From Lishizhenia tianjinensis (lineage in GTDB: Bacteria > Bacteroidota > Bacteroidia > Flavobacteriales_D > Crocinitomicaceae), in assembly GCA_945902115.1 (NCBI GenBank), contig CAMDLY010000021.1, forward strand, positions 1 to 38,886: DNA of 38,886 bases. Direction: 5' to 3'. The position numbers and the translations under genes were made by a program. The notes beneath the pieces are model-generated. The model did no database searches and was not told where the DNA came from. It worked only from the letters and a program-made list of their open reading frames with translations. Positions 16,332-23,470 of this stretch are shown here, piece after piece. The first letter of the stretch is position 1. Each line of letters begins with the position of its first letter.

Positions 16332-16678
16332 CGTTTTGATATTTTATTGTGAGAAATACTTCGCTGACGCGTGCATTTAAAACGATCGATTTCTTGAGAC
16401 CTAGACTGCACATGTTTTGTCTTACAAGCCTCTACACGCACTCTCCACCTTCTGTAAGAACTTACTTTTAGTTCTTTGCGCATGAGGTTTCGAACGGACT
16501 GTTCATTTAACCCAAATTGAGCTTTTATAGCGTCGAAAGGTGTTCTGTCTTCCCACGCCATCTCAATGATTCGGTCAATATCTTCCTCCGAAAGTATCGT
16601 TGTTTCCTCTTTTTTTGGCAGCATATAGGCCATCGGAGAGGGTAAATCGCTGTAATGACAAACTAAATCGCGTTCCAT
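16328..16678 (-). CDS. DUF2805 (TIGR03643) protein, helix-turn-helix-like
   Basis: 116 residues. The core is the DUF2805 signature: RIIEMAWEDRTPFDAI, KAQFGLNEQSVRNLMRKEL, SSYRRWRVRV and KTKH. The central part reads like a helix-turn-helix (PFDAIKAQFGLNEQSVRNLM), so nucleic-acid binding is possible, though the family is uncharacterised. The start used overlaps the end of the DASH photolyase gene by 16 bp; an internal Met (MAYMLPKK) is an alternative. The tail is basic with scattered cysteines. Position inside the photolyase operon is the best clue to its role. Confidence 0.8.
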   Translation of the reverse strand: MERDLVCHYSDLPSPMAYMLPKKEETTILSEEDIDRIIEMAWEDRTPFDAIKAQFGLNEQSVRNLMRKELKVSSYRRWRVRVEACKTKHVQSRSQEIDRFKCTRQRSISHNKISKR

Positions 16679-17952
16679 ATGCGTTGATAACGTTTTTCTT
16701 TATCGTATTGTTCTTCTTGTTTCTCCGTATTGAATTTTCTCCCTGCCCGAGGATCATTCCCTACTCCGGCAATATATGCCCAATTTCCCCAATTGGATGA
16801 CACATCATAATCTATCAACTGAGATTCGAAATAAGCAGCCCCAATCCTCCAATCCTGTTCCAAATCGTAAATGAAATAGCTCGCTACGATTTGTCTCATC
16901 CGATTCGAAGTCCATCCGGTTGCTTTTAACTCTTTCATAGCTGCATTCACAAAAGAATTTGGGGTTTCTCCCAAAACCCAAGAATCAATAATGTCACTAT
17001 TTTTTGTCGGTTTTCGTTCGGATTTCCCTAATATTCCGTGTAATTGGAAATAATGCAAAGGGTGTTTTTTGAACGAAAAACGGAAAAAGTCACGCCACAA
17101 CAGTTCAAAAATCAACCAATAGGTAGAATCATTCGACGTTACCTCGTGTTCGAAGCGTTTTATTTCATGATAAATTAGTTTTGGCGAAATGCAACCCAAG
17201 GACAACCACTGCGAAAGCTTGGATGAAAAATCAATGCCAATAAGTTCATTTCTGGTGTCTATATAGTGAAGAATGTGTTGTTTTTCGAAAAGGTAGGTGT
17301 TCAAATACTTCAAAGCCGCTGTTTCACCCCCTAATTCCGGGAGCGCATGCCTACTATCCAATTGAAGATTTTGGATGACAGCATCGATTTCCTGTAAGTC
17401 TTTCGAAATGGTAGGGCAAGCAATAGATGACGGCGCAAGAATCGGCTGTCTAACCACGGCTTCTTTTTCTACAGTTTTACGAAATTTTGTAAAGACTTCT
17501 GGAATTGACGACATAGAAAAAGGCAAGTCCGACGGATGATACACTGTGCTTGTGCTATATACCTCAAAGTCTATTCCTTTAGATAAAAGAAAGTTTTTCA
17601 ATCGATCATTCTCTCTTTTCTCCTCAATACCAACTTGCTTTTTAGTGTAAACCTTATGAATAGAATACTGTGAAACCAGGGCCTCAAAAACTTCAAGTTG
17701 ACTGCCTTGATTCAGGAGTAAATATCCCCCTATTGATTTAAATTGCTGATGTAAATCTTCTAATACCTTTTTCAGGAAAGCCTTACGAATTTTTCCCATT
17801 CTGCTGAAACCAAACTGCAGGCTATCCATATATTTCTCATCCCAACAAAATAATGGAATTACTTCGTCGTTCTCTTTTATCGCTTCCGTCAACGTTGCAT
17901 TATCGTGAAGGCGCAAATCATTGGTTAACAGTACGACTCCTATTTTCTTCAT
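16663..17952 (-). CDS. DASH-type cryptochrome/photolyase
   Basis: A 429-residue photolyase-family protein. The N-terminal Rossmann-like domain starts VVLLTNDLRLHDNATL (antenna-binding domain). The C-terminal FAD domain has the run TGWTSNRMRQIVASYFIYDL, DWRIGAAYFESQLIDYDVSSNWGNW and AGVGNDPRAGRKFN, which is characteristic of cryptochrome-DASH. DASH proteins repair cyclobutane pyrimidine dimers in single-stranded or looped DNA and may also sense blue light. It overlaps the upstream FeS cryptochrome gene by an ATGA (17949-17952) and the downstream DUF2805 gene by 16 bp. Length is at the short end of the subfamily; no C-terminal extension is present. Confidence 0.9.
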   Translation of the reverse strand: MKKIGVVLLTNDLRLHDNATLTEAIKENDEVIPLFCWDEKYMDSLQFGFSRMGKIRKAFLKKVLEDLHQQFKSIGGYLLLNQGSQLEVFEALVSQYSIHKVYTKKQVGIEEKRENDRLKNFLLSKGIDFEVYSTSTVYHPSDLPFSMSSIPEVFTKFRKTVEKEAVVRQPILAPSSIACPTISKDLQEIDAVIQNLQLDSRHALPELGGETAALKYLNTYLFEKQHILHYIDTRNELIGIDFSSKLSQWLSLGCISPKLIYHEIKRFEHEVTSNDSTYWLIFELLWRDFFRFSFKKHPLHYFQLHGILGKSERKPTKNSDIIDSWVLGETPNSFVNAAMKELKATGWTSNRMRQIVASYFIYDLEQDWRIGAAYFESQLIDYDVSSNWGNWAYIAGVGNDPRAGRKFNTEKQEEQYDKEKRYQRIWNAI

Positions 17953-19496
17953 AGCGTTTCTATTTGATCAAGATATTTAGCCGCTTGAGTGAGTATGGCT
18001 TCTCGGTCCTCATTTGGCATTTTATTCCATACATTTATCATCATTCCCAGTCTCGGATTTGAGCGTAATTTTTCTGAATGTTCGTCGAAGAAATTCCAAT
18101 AAAGCGAATTAAACGGACAGGCCTTTCCCCCAATTTTTTTATCGAAAGAATAGTGACATCCTGCACAGTAATCACTCATTTTATTGATGTAGGCAGCTGA
18201 ACTAACATAGGGTTTTGATCCGACTATTCCGCCATCAGCAAACTGACTCATCCCTCGTGTATTGGTGATTTCCACCCACTGAAAAGCATCGATATAAATC
18301 CCCAAATACCAATCATCTACTTCGTCAGGATGAATTCCCGCAAGTAATGCAAAGTTGCCAGTTACCATTAGGCGTTGGATGTGATGAGCATATGCATGTT
18401 CTAATGACTGTGAAATAGCATGCTTTAAGCAATTCATTTTTGTATTACCCGTCCAGTACCATGAAGGAAGTGCACGACGGTTTTCAAAAAAATTAAGTGT
18501 TGCATAATCTGGCATATGCGTCCAATACACGCCTCTCATGTATTCTCTCCATCCCAAGATTTGACGAATAAAACCCTCTATTTGATTCAATTCATACATC
18601 CCCGAATTTTCATGGTAAGCGCGCTCTACGCGTTGAATCACTTCCAAAGGACCAATTAATTTAACATTTAAGGCAAAAGAAAGCCTAGAATGGTATAGAT
18701 ACCAGTGTTGTTCGGTCATGGCATCCTGGAGAGTTCCAAATAACGGAAGAGCACTTGCAACAAAATCCTCCAATAACGCTAAGGCCTCTGAACGCGAGGT
18801 TGTCCAAGAAAATTCATTTGCACTTATACTACCAATCGTTTTAACCTGGGCTTGCTGAATTTCATTGACGATTTCCGAAACATTTTTACCTGTTAAGGGA
18901 ACAGGCACTAGCGCATGATTTTTGGGTACTTTTTTTCTATTTTCGTGATCAAAGTTCCATTTCCCTCCGATTGGCTTGTTTGCAGAATCTAGCAATATAT
19001 TATGCTTCAAGCGCATATTGCGGTAAAAATTCTCCATTAGATAAGACTTTTTACCTTTGAAATATTCCCCAAATTCTTCTCTTGTTGTTAAAAAGTGATA
19101 GGTGTCTATTTCCAAAAAAGGAATATCGAGTGTCGTTTGTAATTTTTTCATTTCCTGATCTACACGGTATTCGTCAGGTAATTGATAATGTAATTCTTTG
19201 ACTATGTATTTCTGGCAAATACGTTCTAGATTTGTAGAAATTGTTGGCCTATTTTCTTTATCAGTTATAGAGATATAATGAACATGGTGACCTTTATTTC
19301 GTAAATCTTCCGCAAATGTGCGCATGGCCTTAAATATAGCCACTACTTTCTGGATGTGGTGTTTTACATAATCTGTTTCACTTCTTACCTCCATCATGAC
19401 AAACAGAGTCTCCTCATCCACATTGTCGAACCAAGGATGAGCCATATTTAGTTGGTCCCCCAAAATGAGTTTAACAGAACGGTATGTCTTACTCAT
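17949..19496 (-). CDS. Iron-sulfur bacterial cryptochrome/(6-4) photolyase (FeS-BCP)
   Basis: The start is placed at the ATG at 19496 ([16 protein letters not shown]), which gives 515 residues and the usual family N-terminus; the GTG further up lies inside the DUF2256 gene. Four cysteines sit at 356 (TKMNCLKHA), 444 and 447 (DYCAGCHYS) and 460 (KACPFN). Their spacing (88, 3, 13) is the same as the [4Fe-4S] ligands of Agrobacterium PhrB as I recall them (350, 438, 441, 454). The FAD domain has [20 protein letters not shown] and [17 protein letters not shown]. This family repairs (6-4) photoproducts with FAD, a DMRL antenna and the cluster. It overlaps DUF2256 by 8 bp and the DASH gene by 4 bp. 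Confidence 0.94.
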   Translation of the reverse strand: MSKTYRSVKLILGDQLNMAHPWFDNVDEETLFVMMEVRSETDYVKHHIQKVVAIFKAMRTFAEDLRNKGHHVHYISITDKENRPTISTNLERICQKYIVKELHYQLPDEYRVDQEMKKLQTTLDIPFLEIDTYHFLTTREEFGEYFKGKKSYLMENFYRNMRLKHNILLDSANKPIGGKWNFDHENRKKVPKNHALVPVPLTGKNVSEIVNEIQQAQVKTIGSISANEFSWTTSRSEALALLEDFVASALPLFGTLQDAMTEQHWYLYHSRLSFALNVKLIGPLEVIQRVERAYHENSGMYELNQIEGFIRQILGWREYMRGVYWTHMPDYATLNFFENRRALPSWYWTGNTKMNCLKHAISQSLEHAYAHHIQRLMVTGNFALLAGIHPDEVDDWYLGIYIDAFQWVEITNTRGMSQFADGGIVGSKPYVSSAAYINKMSDYCAGCHYSFDKKIGGKACPFNSLYWNFFDEHSEKLRSNPRLGMMINVWNKMPNEDREAILTQAAKYLDQIETL

Positions 19497-19635
19497 GTTT
19501 GTTTTTTCGGCATTTATCACTACAATACTTTACCTCTACCCAATTTTTCTCCCACTTCTTTCGCCACGTGAATTCTTTCTTGCAAGACAAACAGATTTTG
19601 GAAGGGAGGTACTCTTTATTGCCTTTGAAACTCAT
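19489..19635 (-). CDS. DUF2256 small zinc-finger-like protein
   Basis: A 48-residue protein. It begins [18 protein letters not shown] and continues with the DUF2256 signature FTWRKKW, then KYCSDKCR. Cys15, Cys18 and the later pair in YCSDKC make a four-cysteine zinc-binding site of the treble-clef or ribbon kind. Its ATG overlaps the stop of the SDR gene in an ATGA (19632-19635), and its stop overlaps the start of the FeS cryptochrome by 8 bp. DUF2256 proteins have no known function but are typically encoded beside photolyase-family genes. A role as an accessory or DNA-damage adaptor is only a guess. Confidence 0.88.
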   Translation of the reverse strand: MSFKGNKEYLPSKICLSCKKEFTWRKKWEKNWVEVKYCSDKCRKNKHE

Positions 19636-20306
19636 ACTTTTAAACTTGACATTCCACCGTCAACGTGTAAAATTTGACCTGTCAACCAAGAGGAAGAATC
19701 GTTCAATAAAAATATGATGCTACTCGCCAAATCTCCGGGTGTACCGACTTTTTTCAAAGGGTGTCTCAGTCCAGCTGCTTCAACCTTTTCCGGAGTGTTT
19801 AAGAACTTCTCAGCCATTTTGGTATGGGTGAGCGATGGAGCGATGCAATTCACACGCACCTTGGGAGCAAATTCTGCTGCCAAAGCTTTGGTCAATCCTT
19901 CAACAGCTCCTTTTGCCACTGATACAGCACTGTGAAAAGGCATCCCAACTTTAACGGCCACCGTACTAAACAAAACAATACTAGATCCTTCTGTCAACTT
20001 GGAACTGTATTTCTGAATAGCATTTATCGCCCCCAATACGTTGATTTCTAACTCGTGTTGAAAATCGGTTTGCTTTAGCGCTCGGAAAGGTTTCAACGTA
20101 ATGCTTCCGGGGAAGTAAACTAAACCATCGATGTTTTCCTCTATCTCGGGTAAATCATTCGTTACAGGATTTCCGGTGTAAGAATTTGGCAGAGGAATGG
20201 AAAAGTTTCTCGAAATACAAATAGCCGTATTGCCCTCTCGCTCAATTTGTTTTTTTGTCTCTAAGGCCAAATCGGAATTCGCCCCAATTAATAGAAATGT
20301 TTTCAT
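19632..20306 (-). CDS. SDR-fold protein with degenerate active site
   Basis: A 224-residue Rossmann protein aligned with classical SDRs at [49 protein letters not shown] (in two parts) and [11 protein letters not shown]. Two hallmarks are altered. The dinucleotide loop is GANSDLA (8-14) instead of GxxxGxG, and the position four before the catalytic Lys132, where SDRs carry Tyr, is Val128 (HSAVSVAKG). Dehydrogenase activity by the standard mechanism is therefore doubtful. It is the first gene of the photolyase operon and overlaps DUF2256 by 4 bp, so I infer a photolyase-linked binding or chaperone role rather than ordinary metabolism. Confidence 0.85.
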   Translation of the reverse strand: MKTFLLIGANSDLALETKKQIEREGNTAICISRNFSIPLPNSYTGNPVTNDLPEIEENIDGLVYFPGSITLKPFRALKQTDFQHELEINVLGAINAIQKYSSKLTEGSSIVLFSTVAVKVGMPFHSAVSVAKGAVEGLTKALAAEFAPKVRVNCIAPSLTHTKMAEKFLNTPEKVEAAGLRHPLKKVGTPGDLASSIIFLLNDSSSWLTGQILHVDGGMSSLKV

Positions 20307-20321
20307 AATTGTATAACAATT
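20307..20321. promoter_or_regulatory. Inverted repeat abutting the photolyase operon start
   Basis: AATTGT-ATA-ACAATT, perfect 6-bp arms, directly next to the start codon of the SDR gene (20304-20306). It could be an operator or a small hairpin at the translation start. No clear TAnnTTTG element was found for this operon. Confidence 0.35.
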
Positions 20322-20491
20322 TAACCCAAGTCCTTGTTCAATCGTTTTCTACAAAGAGTATTTTTGATTTTGTGACCTAGAAAAATCAGGTGAACAAAAA
20401 TGTCCCCATTCAAATACAATGAACTGATAAAAAAATATAACTCATCTTTACGAATGATTGAATAGATTCATGTTTTGATCTTAAACATGTG

Positions 20492-20499
20492 TAACTTTG
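20492..20499 (+). promoter_or_regulatory. -7 element of thiL, leaderless start
   Basis: TAACTTTG matches TAnnTTTG exactly and ends 4 nt before the thiL ATG, so the transcript should begin at or next to the start codon. A good -33 TTG at 17-23 nt spacing was not seen. Confidence 0.55.
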
Positions 20500-20503
20500 C
20501 CCC

Positions 20504-21544
20504 ATGAAACAACAAGAACCTTTGAGAAATATTTCTGAATTGGGAGAATTTTCATTGATTGAGGAATTAACAAGAGATTTTCACAGCGATAAAAAGGAAA
20601 TAATAGTCGGTATTGGGGACGATGCTGCTGCTATATCCTTGGATAACAAAACTGTTCAATTGATATCCACAGATTTACTGGTGGAAGGAGTTCATTTCGA
20701 CCCCATGTATACACCTTACAAACACCTAGGGTACAAGGCAGTGGCTGTGAATGTTTCTGATATTTGTGCAATGAACGGGTTTGCTGAGTATATTACTGTT
20801 TCTTTGGCAATATCGAGTAAATATAGTATTGAAGCCTTAGAGGAATTGTATGCTGGTATCAAAGCTGCTTGCATTCAATACAATCTTGAATTAGTTGGTG
20901 GTGATACAACTGCAGCACCCTTTGGATTGACTATTTCAATTACCGTTTTCGGAAAAGTCCATAAAACAGACTTAGTAACAAGATCAGGTGCTAAAGTATA
21001 TGACTTACTTGTTGTAAGTGGCGACTTGGGAGGTGCGTACATGGGACTTCAAGTACTGGAAAGAGAAAAAGAAGTCTTTAAGACAAACCCAGAAATTCAG
21101 CCAGATTTGGATGGCTTTGATTACATTATCCAACGACAATTAAAACCCGAGGCGAGGAGAGATGTAGTTGGCATTTTAAAGGAGTTGAAGGTAACACCAA
21201 CCTCTATGATTGATATTTCAGACGGTTTGGCGTCGGAAATTTTACATTTATGTAAATCTTCAAATGTGGGTTGCCATGTATATGGAGAAAAGATACCAAT
21301 GGATACGCAGACAGTTCAAACATCCATAGATTTTAACATAGACCCAACGACTGCCGCTTTAAATGGAGGGGAAGATTATGAATTACTCTTTACAATTCAG
21401 CAGAAGGATTTGGAAATTATTCAAAGCAATCCAAATTTTACAATAATTGGGCACATGACAGATGAAAAGGATGGTATTTATCACATCGATAAACAAGGAG
21501 CGGCAGTTACTCTTAAGGCCCAAGGCTGGAAGCATTTTAATTGA
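20504..21544 (+). CDS. thiL: Thiamine-monophosphate kinase
   Basis: A 346-residue ATP-grasp-like kinase of the PurM/ThiL/SelD fold. The N-terminal VGIGDDAAAI binds metal and nucleotide, followed by VQLISTDLLVEGVHFD, VNVSDICAMNG, ELVGGDTTAAP, SMIDISDGLASE and ALNGGEDYELLFTI, in the ThiL order. It phosphorylates thiamine monophosphate to the coenzyme thiamine diphosphate in the cytoplasm. It is transcribed divergently from the photolyase operon and overlaps the SPOR gene tail to tail by 8 bp (21537-21544). No other thiamine gene is nearby, and I see no TPP riboswitch in the 197-bp gap upstream. Confidence 0.95.
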   Translation: MKQQEPLRNISELGEFSLIEELTRDFHSDKKEIIVGIGDDAAAISLDNKTVQLISTDLLVEGVHFDPMYTPYKHLGYKAVAVNVSDICAMNGFAEYITVSLAISSKYSIEALEELYAGIKAACIQYNLELVGGDTTAAPFGLTISITVFGKVHKTDLVTRSGAKVYDLLVVSGDLGGAYMGLQVLEREKEVFKTNPEIQPDLDGFDYIIQRQLKPEARRDVVGILKELKVTPTSMIDISDGLASEILHLCKSSNVGCHVYGEKIPMDTQTVQTSIDFNIDPTTAALNGGEDYELLFTIQQKDLEIIQSNPNFTIIGHMTDEKDGIYHIDKQGAAVTLKAQGWKHFN

Positions 21545-21911
21545 TACTCGGAAGATTAATTTTTTCCTTTATGATGTTATTCAAAGGAAATTGTAGGACC
21601 ATTTTTTCCTTAATAAGTTCAGCCTCTATTTGGGTCCGAAAATTACCCGCCTTCAAGTTAAAGTTTGGCGCTTCAAATGTAATGTAGGTCTCCAATTCGG
21701 GAAATTTATTCAAAAAATTCATTCTGACAATATCTACTTGTTGTTTATCAGAATCAAATGCTAGCTGAATGCGGAAACCGTATAATTCTCTTTCCAAACG
21801 TGCTGAAACTTTTTGTTCTAATCTTTCATCTACATTGACCTCTATTTGGCCATAAATTCGGAACACAAACAATAGAAAAAAAATGCCTAGAATAAATATG
21901 TTATTTTTCAT
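21537..21911 (-). CDS. SPOR-domain protein, small and exported
   Basis: 124 residues. The N-terminal hydrophobic stretch (about 5-20) is a signal peptide or anchor. From about 44 to the end it follows the SPOR pattern of Bacteroidota: YGFRIQLAFDSD, then FLNKFPELETYITFEAPNFNLKAGNFRT, EAELIKEKM, and a terminal KINLPSIN. SPOR domains bind denuded glycan strands of peptidoglycan at division sites. It is encoded divergently from the respiratory operon and overlaps the end of thiL by 8 bp on the opposite strand. Confidence 0.78.
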   Translation of the reverse strand: MKNNIFILGIFFLLFVFRIYGQIEVNVDERLEQKVSARLERELYGFRIQLAFDSDKQQVDIVRMNFLNKFPELETYITFEAPNFNLKAGNFRTQIEAELIKEKMVLQFPLNNIIKEKINLPSIN

Positions 21912-21986
21912 TCGTGTAAATTTAATAGCAAAACAGTTAAAATACCTTATTTAGAATCAATTTAAATTAGGTGGCTATTCTATAAA

Positions 21987-22031
21987 ATTGTCATTGAATT
22001 GTCATAAAATTTAACGAATCTTCTAATTTTG
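21987..22031 (+). promoter_or_regulatory. Promoter of the act-cox respiratory operon with direct repeat
   Basis: TTG (21999-22001), 22 nt, TAATTTTG (22024-22031) fits the Bacteroidota consensus, with a start point expected near 22037. ATTGTCAT occurs twice, at 21987-21994 and 21998-22005, an 11-bp period; the second copy covers the -33 element, so an activator or repressor site is possible. Confidence 0.55.
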
Positions 22032-22051
22032 CTGCGTAAAAATTCGTTCAT

Positions 22052-23446
22052 ATGCGTTTCAAACAGCCTAAAAATAAAATGAATTTACCCTCAATTTACA
22101 TGAAGATAACTAATTATCAACTAATTAAGTACTTTTCTATTGTATTTATTTGTTTAGCAATATTGGGTGTAGGTACTTCTTCGTCCGTGTTCGCTCAAAC
22201 CGGAGAAGAGCTTTTCAATCAGCGATGTACTCAATGTCACCAAATTCATGTCGATGGAACTGGTCCAAAGTTGTACGAGGCACAGAAGCGCTGGACAGAT
22301 GCTGGGGAGGGAGAACTAATCATTGAGTGGGTCCAAAACAACTCAGCTTTAAGAGCTAGTGGAAAGTCTAAGCGAGCTAATAAGATATTTACAGATTGGA
22401 AAGGTTCTGTAATGAATACTTTTACCGATCTAAGCAAGGATCAAGTCAAATCCATCCTAACCTATGTAGATTCTCAAAAACCTGGCGGGGATGCGAAAGG
22501 AAAAGATGGTGCGGCAGCAGTGGCTGACGGTGAAGAAGCTAAAGATAAAGAAGAAGGTTCTGGATGGCTATGGTATATTTTAGGAACTATTTTTATTACG
22601 GTAATCCTTTCAGTAAGCGGTGTTAGAAGACAACTAAAAATCGTAACTAGCGAGAGTCCACAACAAGAAAGATTAACTTACTTTGAAGAATTTCGTGAGT
22701 GGTGCTGGAAATACAGAAAATATGTGGGAATAGTCTCTCTTGTACTCGTTCTATCAGTGCTTGTTACTTTATTTAAGACACTAGGAAATATAAATGTCAT
22801 GGAGGGGTATCAGCCTTCACAACCTATTGCCTTTCCCCACAGCGTTCATGCCGGCATCAATGGAATTGACTGTAAGTATTGTCACTCCTCAGTAACAAAA
22901 TCAAAATCAGCAGGAATACCATCTGTCAACGTTTGTATGAATTGTCACAAACACATCAGTGGAGCAGGGAAACCGTACGAGGCGGAAGTTAAAAAGATTT
23001 ATGCAGCCGCTGGATGGGATCCGGGTGCAAAAGCATACACCAATAAAACATCTCCTATTGTCTGGAACAAAGTACATGTGCTACCCGATCACGTTTATTT
23101 CAATCACTCCCAACACGTTGTGGCGGGTGGTCTTGATTGTAAGCAATGTCACGGTGATATGACAAAAATGAAAGAAGCTGTGAAAGTACAATCTACCGCT
23201 GAACTTAATGAGGTAGAGGGTAACCTTAAGTTATCCAAACCAACTTTAACTATGGGTTGGTGTATCGAATGTCATGGAAAATACCAAATCAACTTAGGAG
23301 ACGGAAAAAATAAGTACTATGAAGAAATTCACGCTCGTTTGAAAAAAGAAAAAGGACAGAAAACATATAAGCGACATCTTAATGACAATAAAGGTGTTTC
23401 TGTTGCTGAGCTAGGTGGTTGGGAATGTGCTAAATGTCACTATTAA
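22052..23446 (+). CDS. actA: Alternative complex III subunit A, six-heme cytochrome c
   Basis: 464 residues from this ATG; the ATG at 22100 gives a cleaner signal peptide (MKITNYQLIKYFSIVFICLA) and may be the true start. Six CxxCH heme sites are visible, at about 59, 274, 295, 363, 404 and 459. The first lies in an N-terminal class I cytochrome c domain. It is followed by an acidic/alanine linker, two membrane helices (about 170-190 and 224-246) and the five-heme ActA domain. ActA passes electrons from the iron-sulfur subunit ActB of the quinol:cytochrome c oxidoreductase towards cytochrome c or oxidase, facing the periplasm. It is the first gene of the eight-gene act-cox operon. Confidence 0.93.
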   Translation: MRFKQPKNKMNLPSIYMKITNYQLIKYFSIVFICLAILGVGTSSSVFAQTGEELFNQRCTQCHQIHVDGTGPKLYEAQKRWTDAGEGELIIEWVQNNSALRASGKSKRANKIFTDWKGSVMNTFTDLSKDQVKSILTYVDSQKPGGDAKGKDGAAAVADGEEAKDKEEGSGWLWYILGTIFITVILSVSGVRRQLKIVTSESPQQERLTYFEEFREWCWKYRKYVGIVSLVLVLSVLVTLFKTLGNINVMEGYQPSQPIAFPHSVHAGINGIDCKYCHSSVTKSKSAGIPSVNVCMNCHKHISGAGKPYEAEVKKIYAAAGWDPGAKAYTNKTSPIVWNKVHVLPDHVYFNHSQHVVAGGLDCKQCHGDMTKMKEAVKVQSTAELNEVEGNLKLSKPTLTMGWCIECHGKYQINLGDGKNKYYEEIHARLKKEKGQKTYKRHLNDNKGVSVAELGGWECAKCHY

Positions 23447-23470
23447 TTTTAATCTTATCGAATTAAGATC

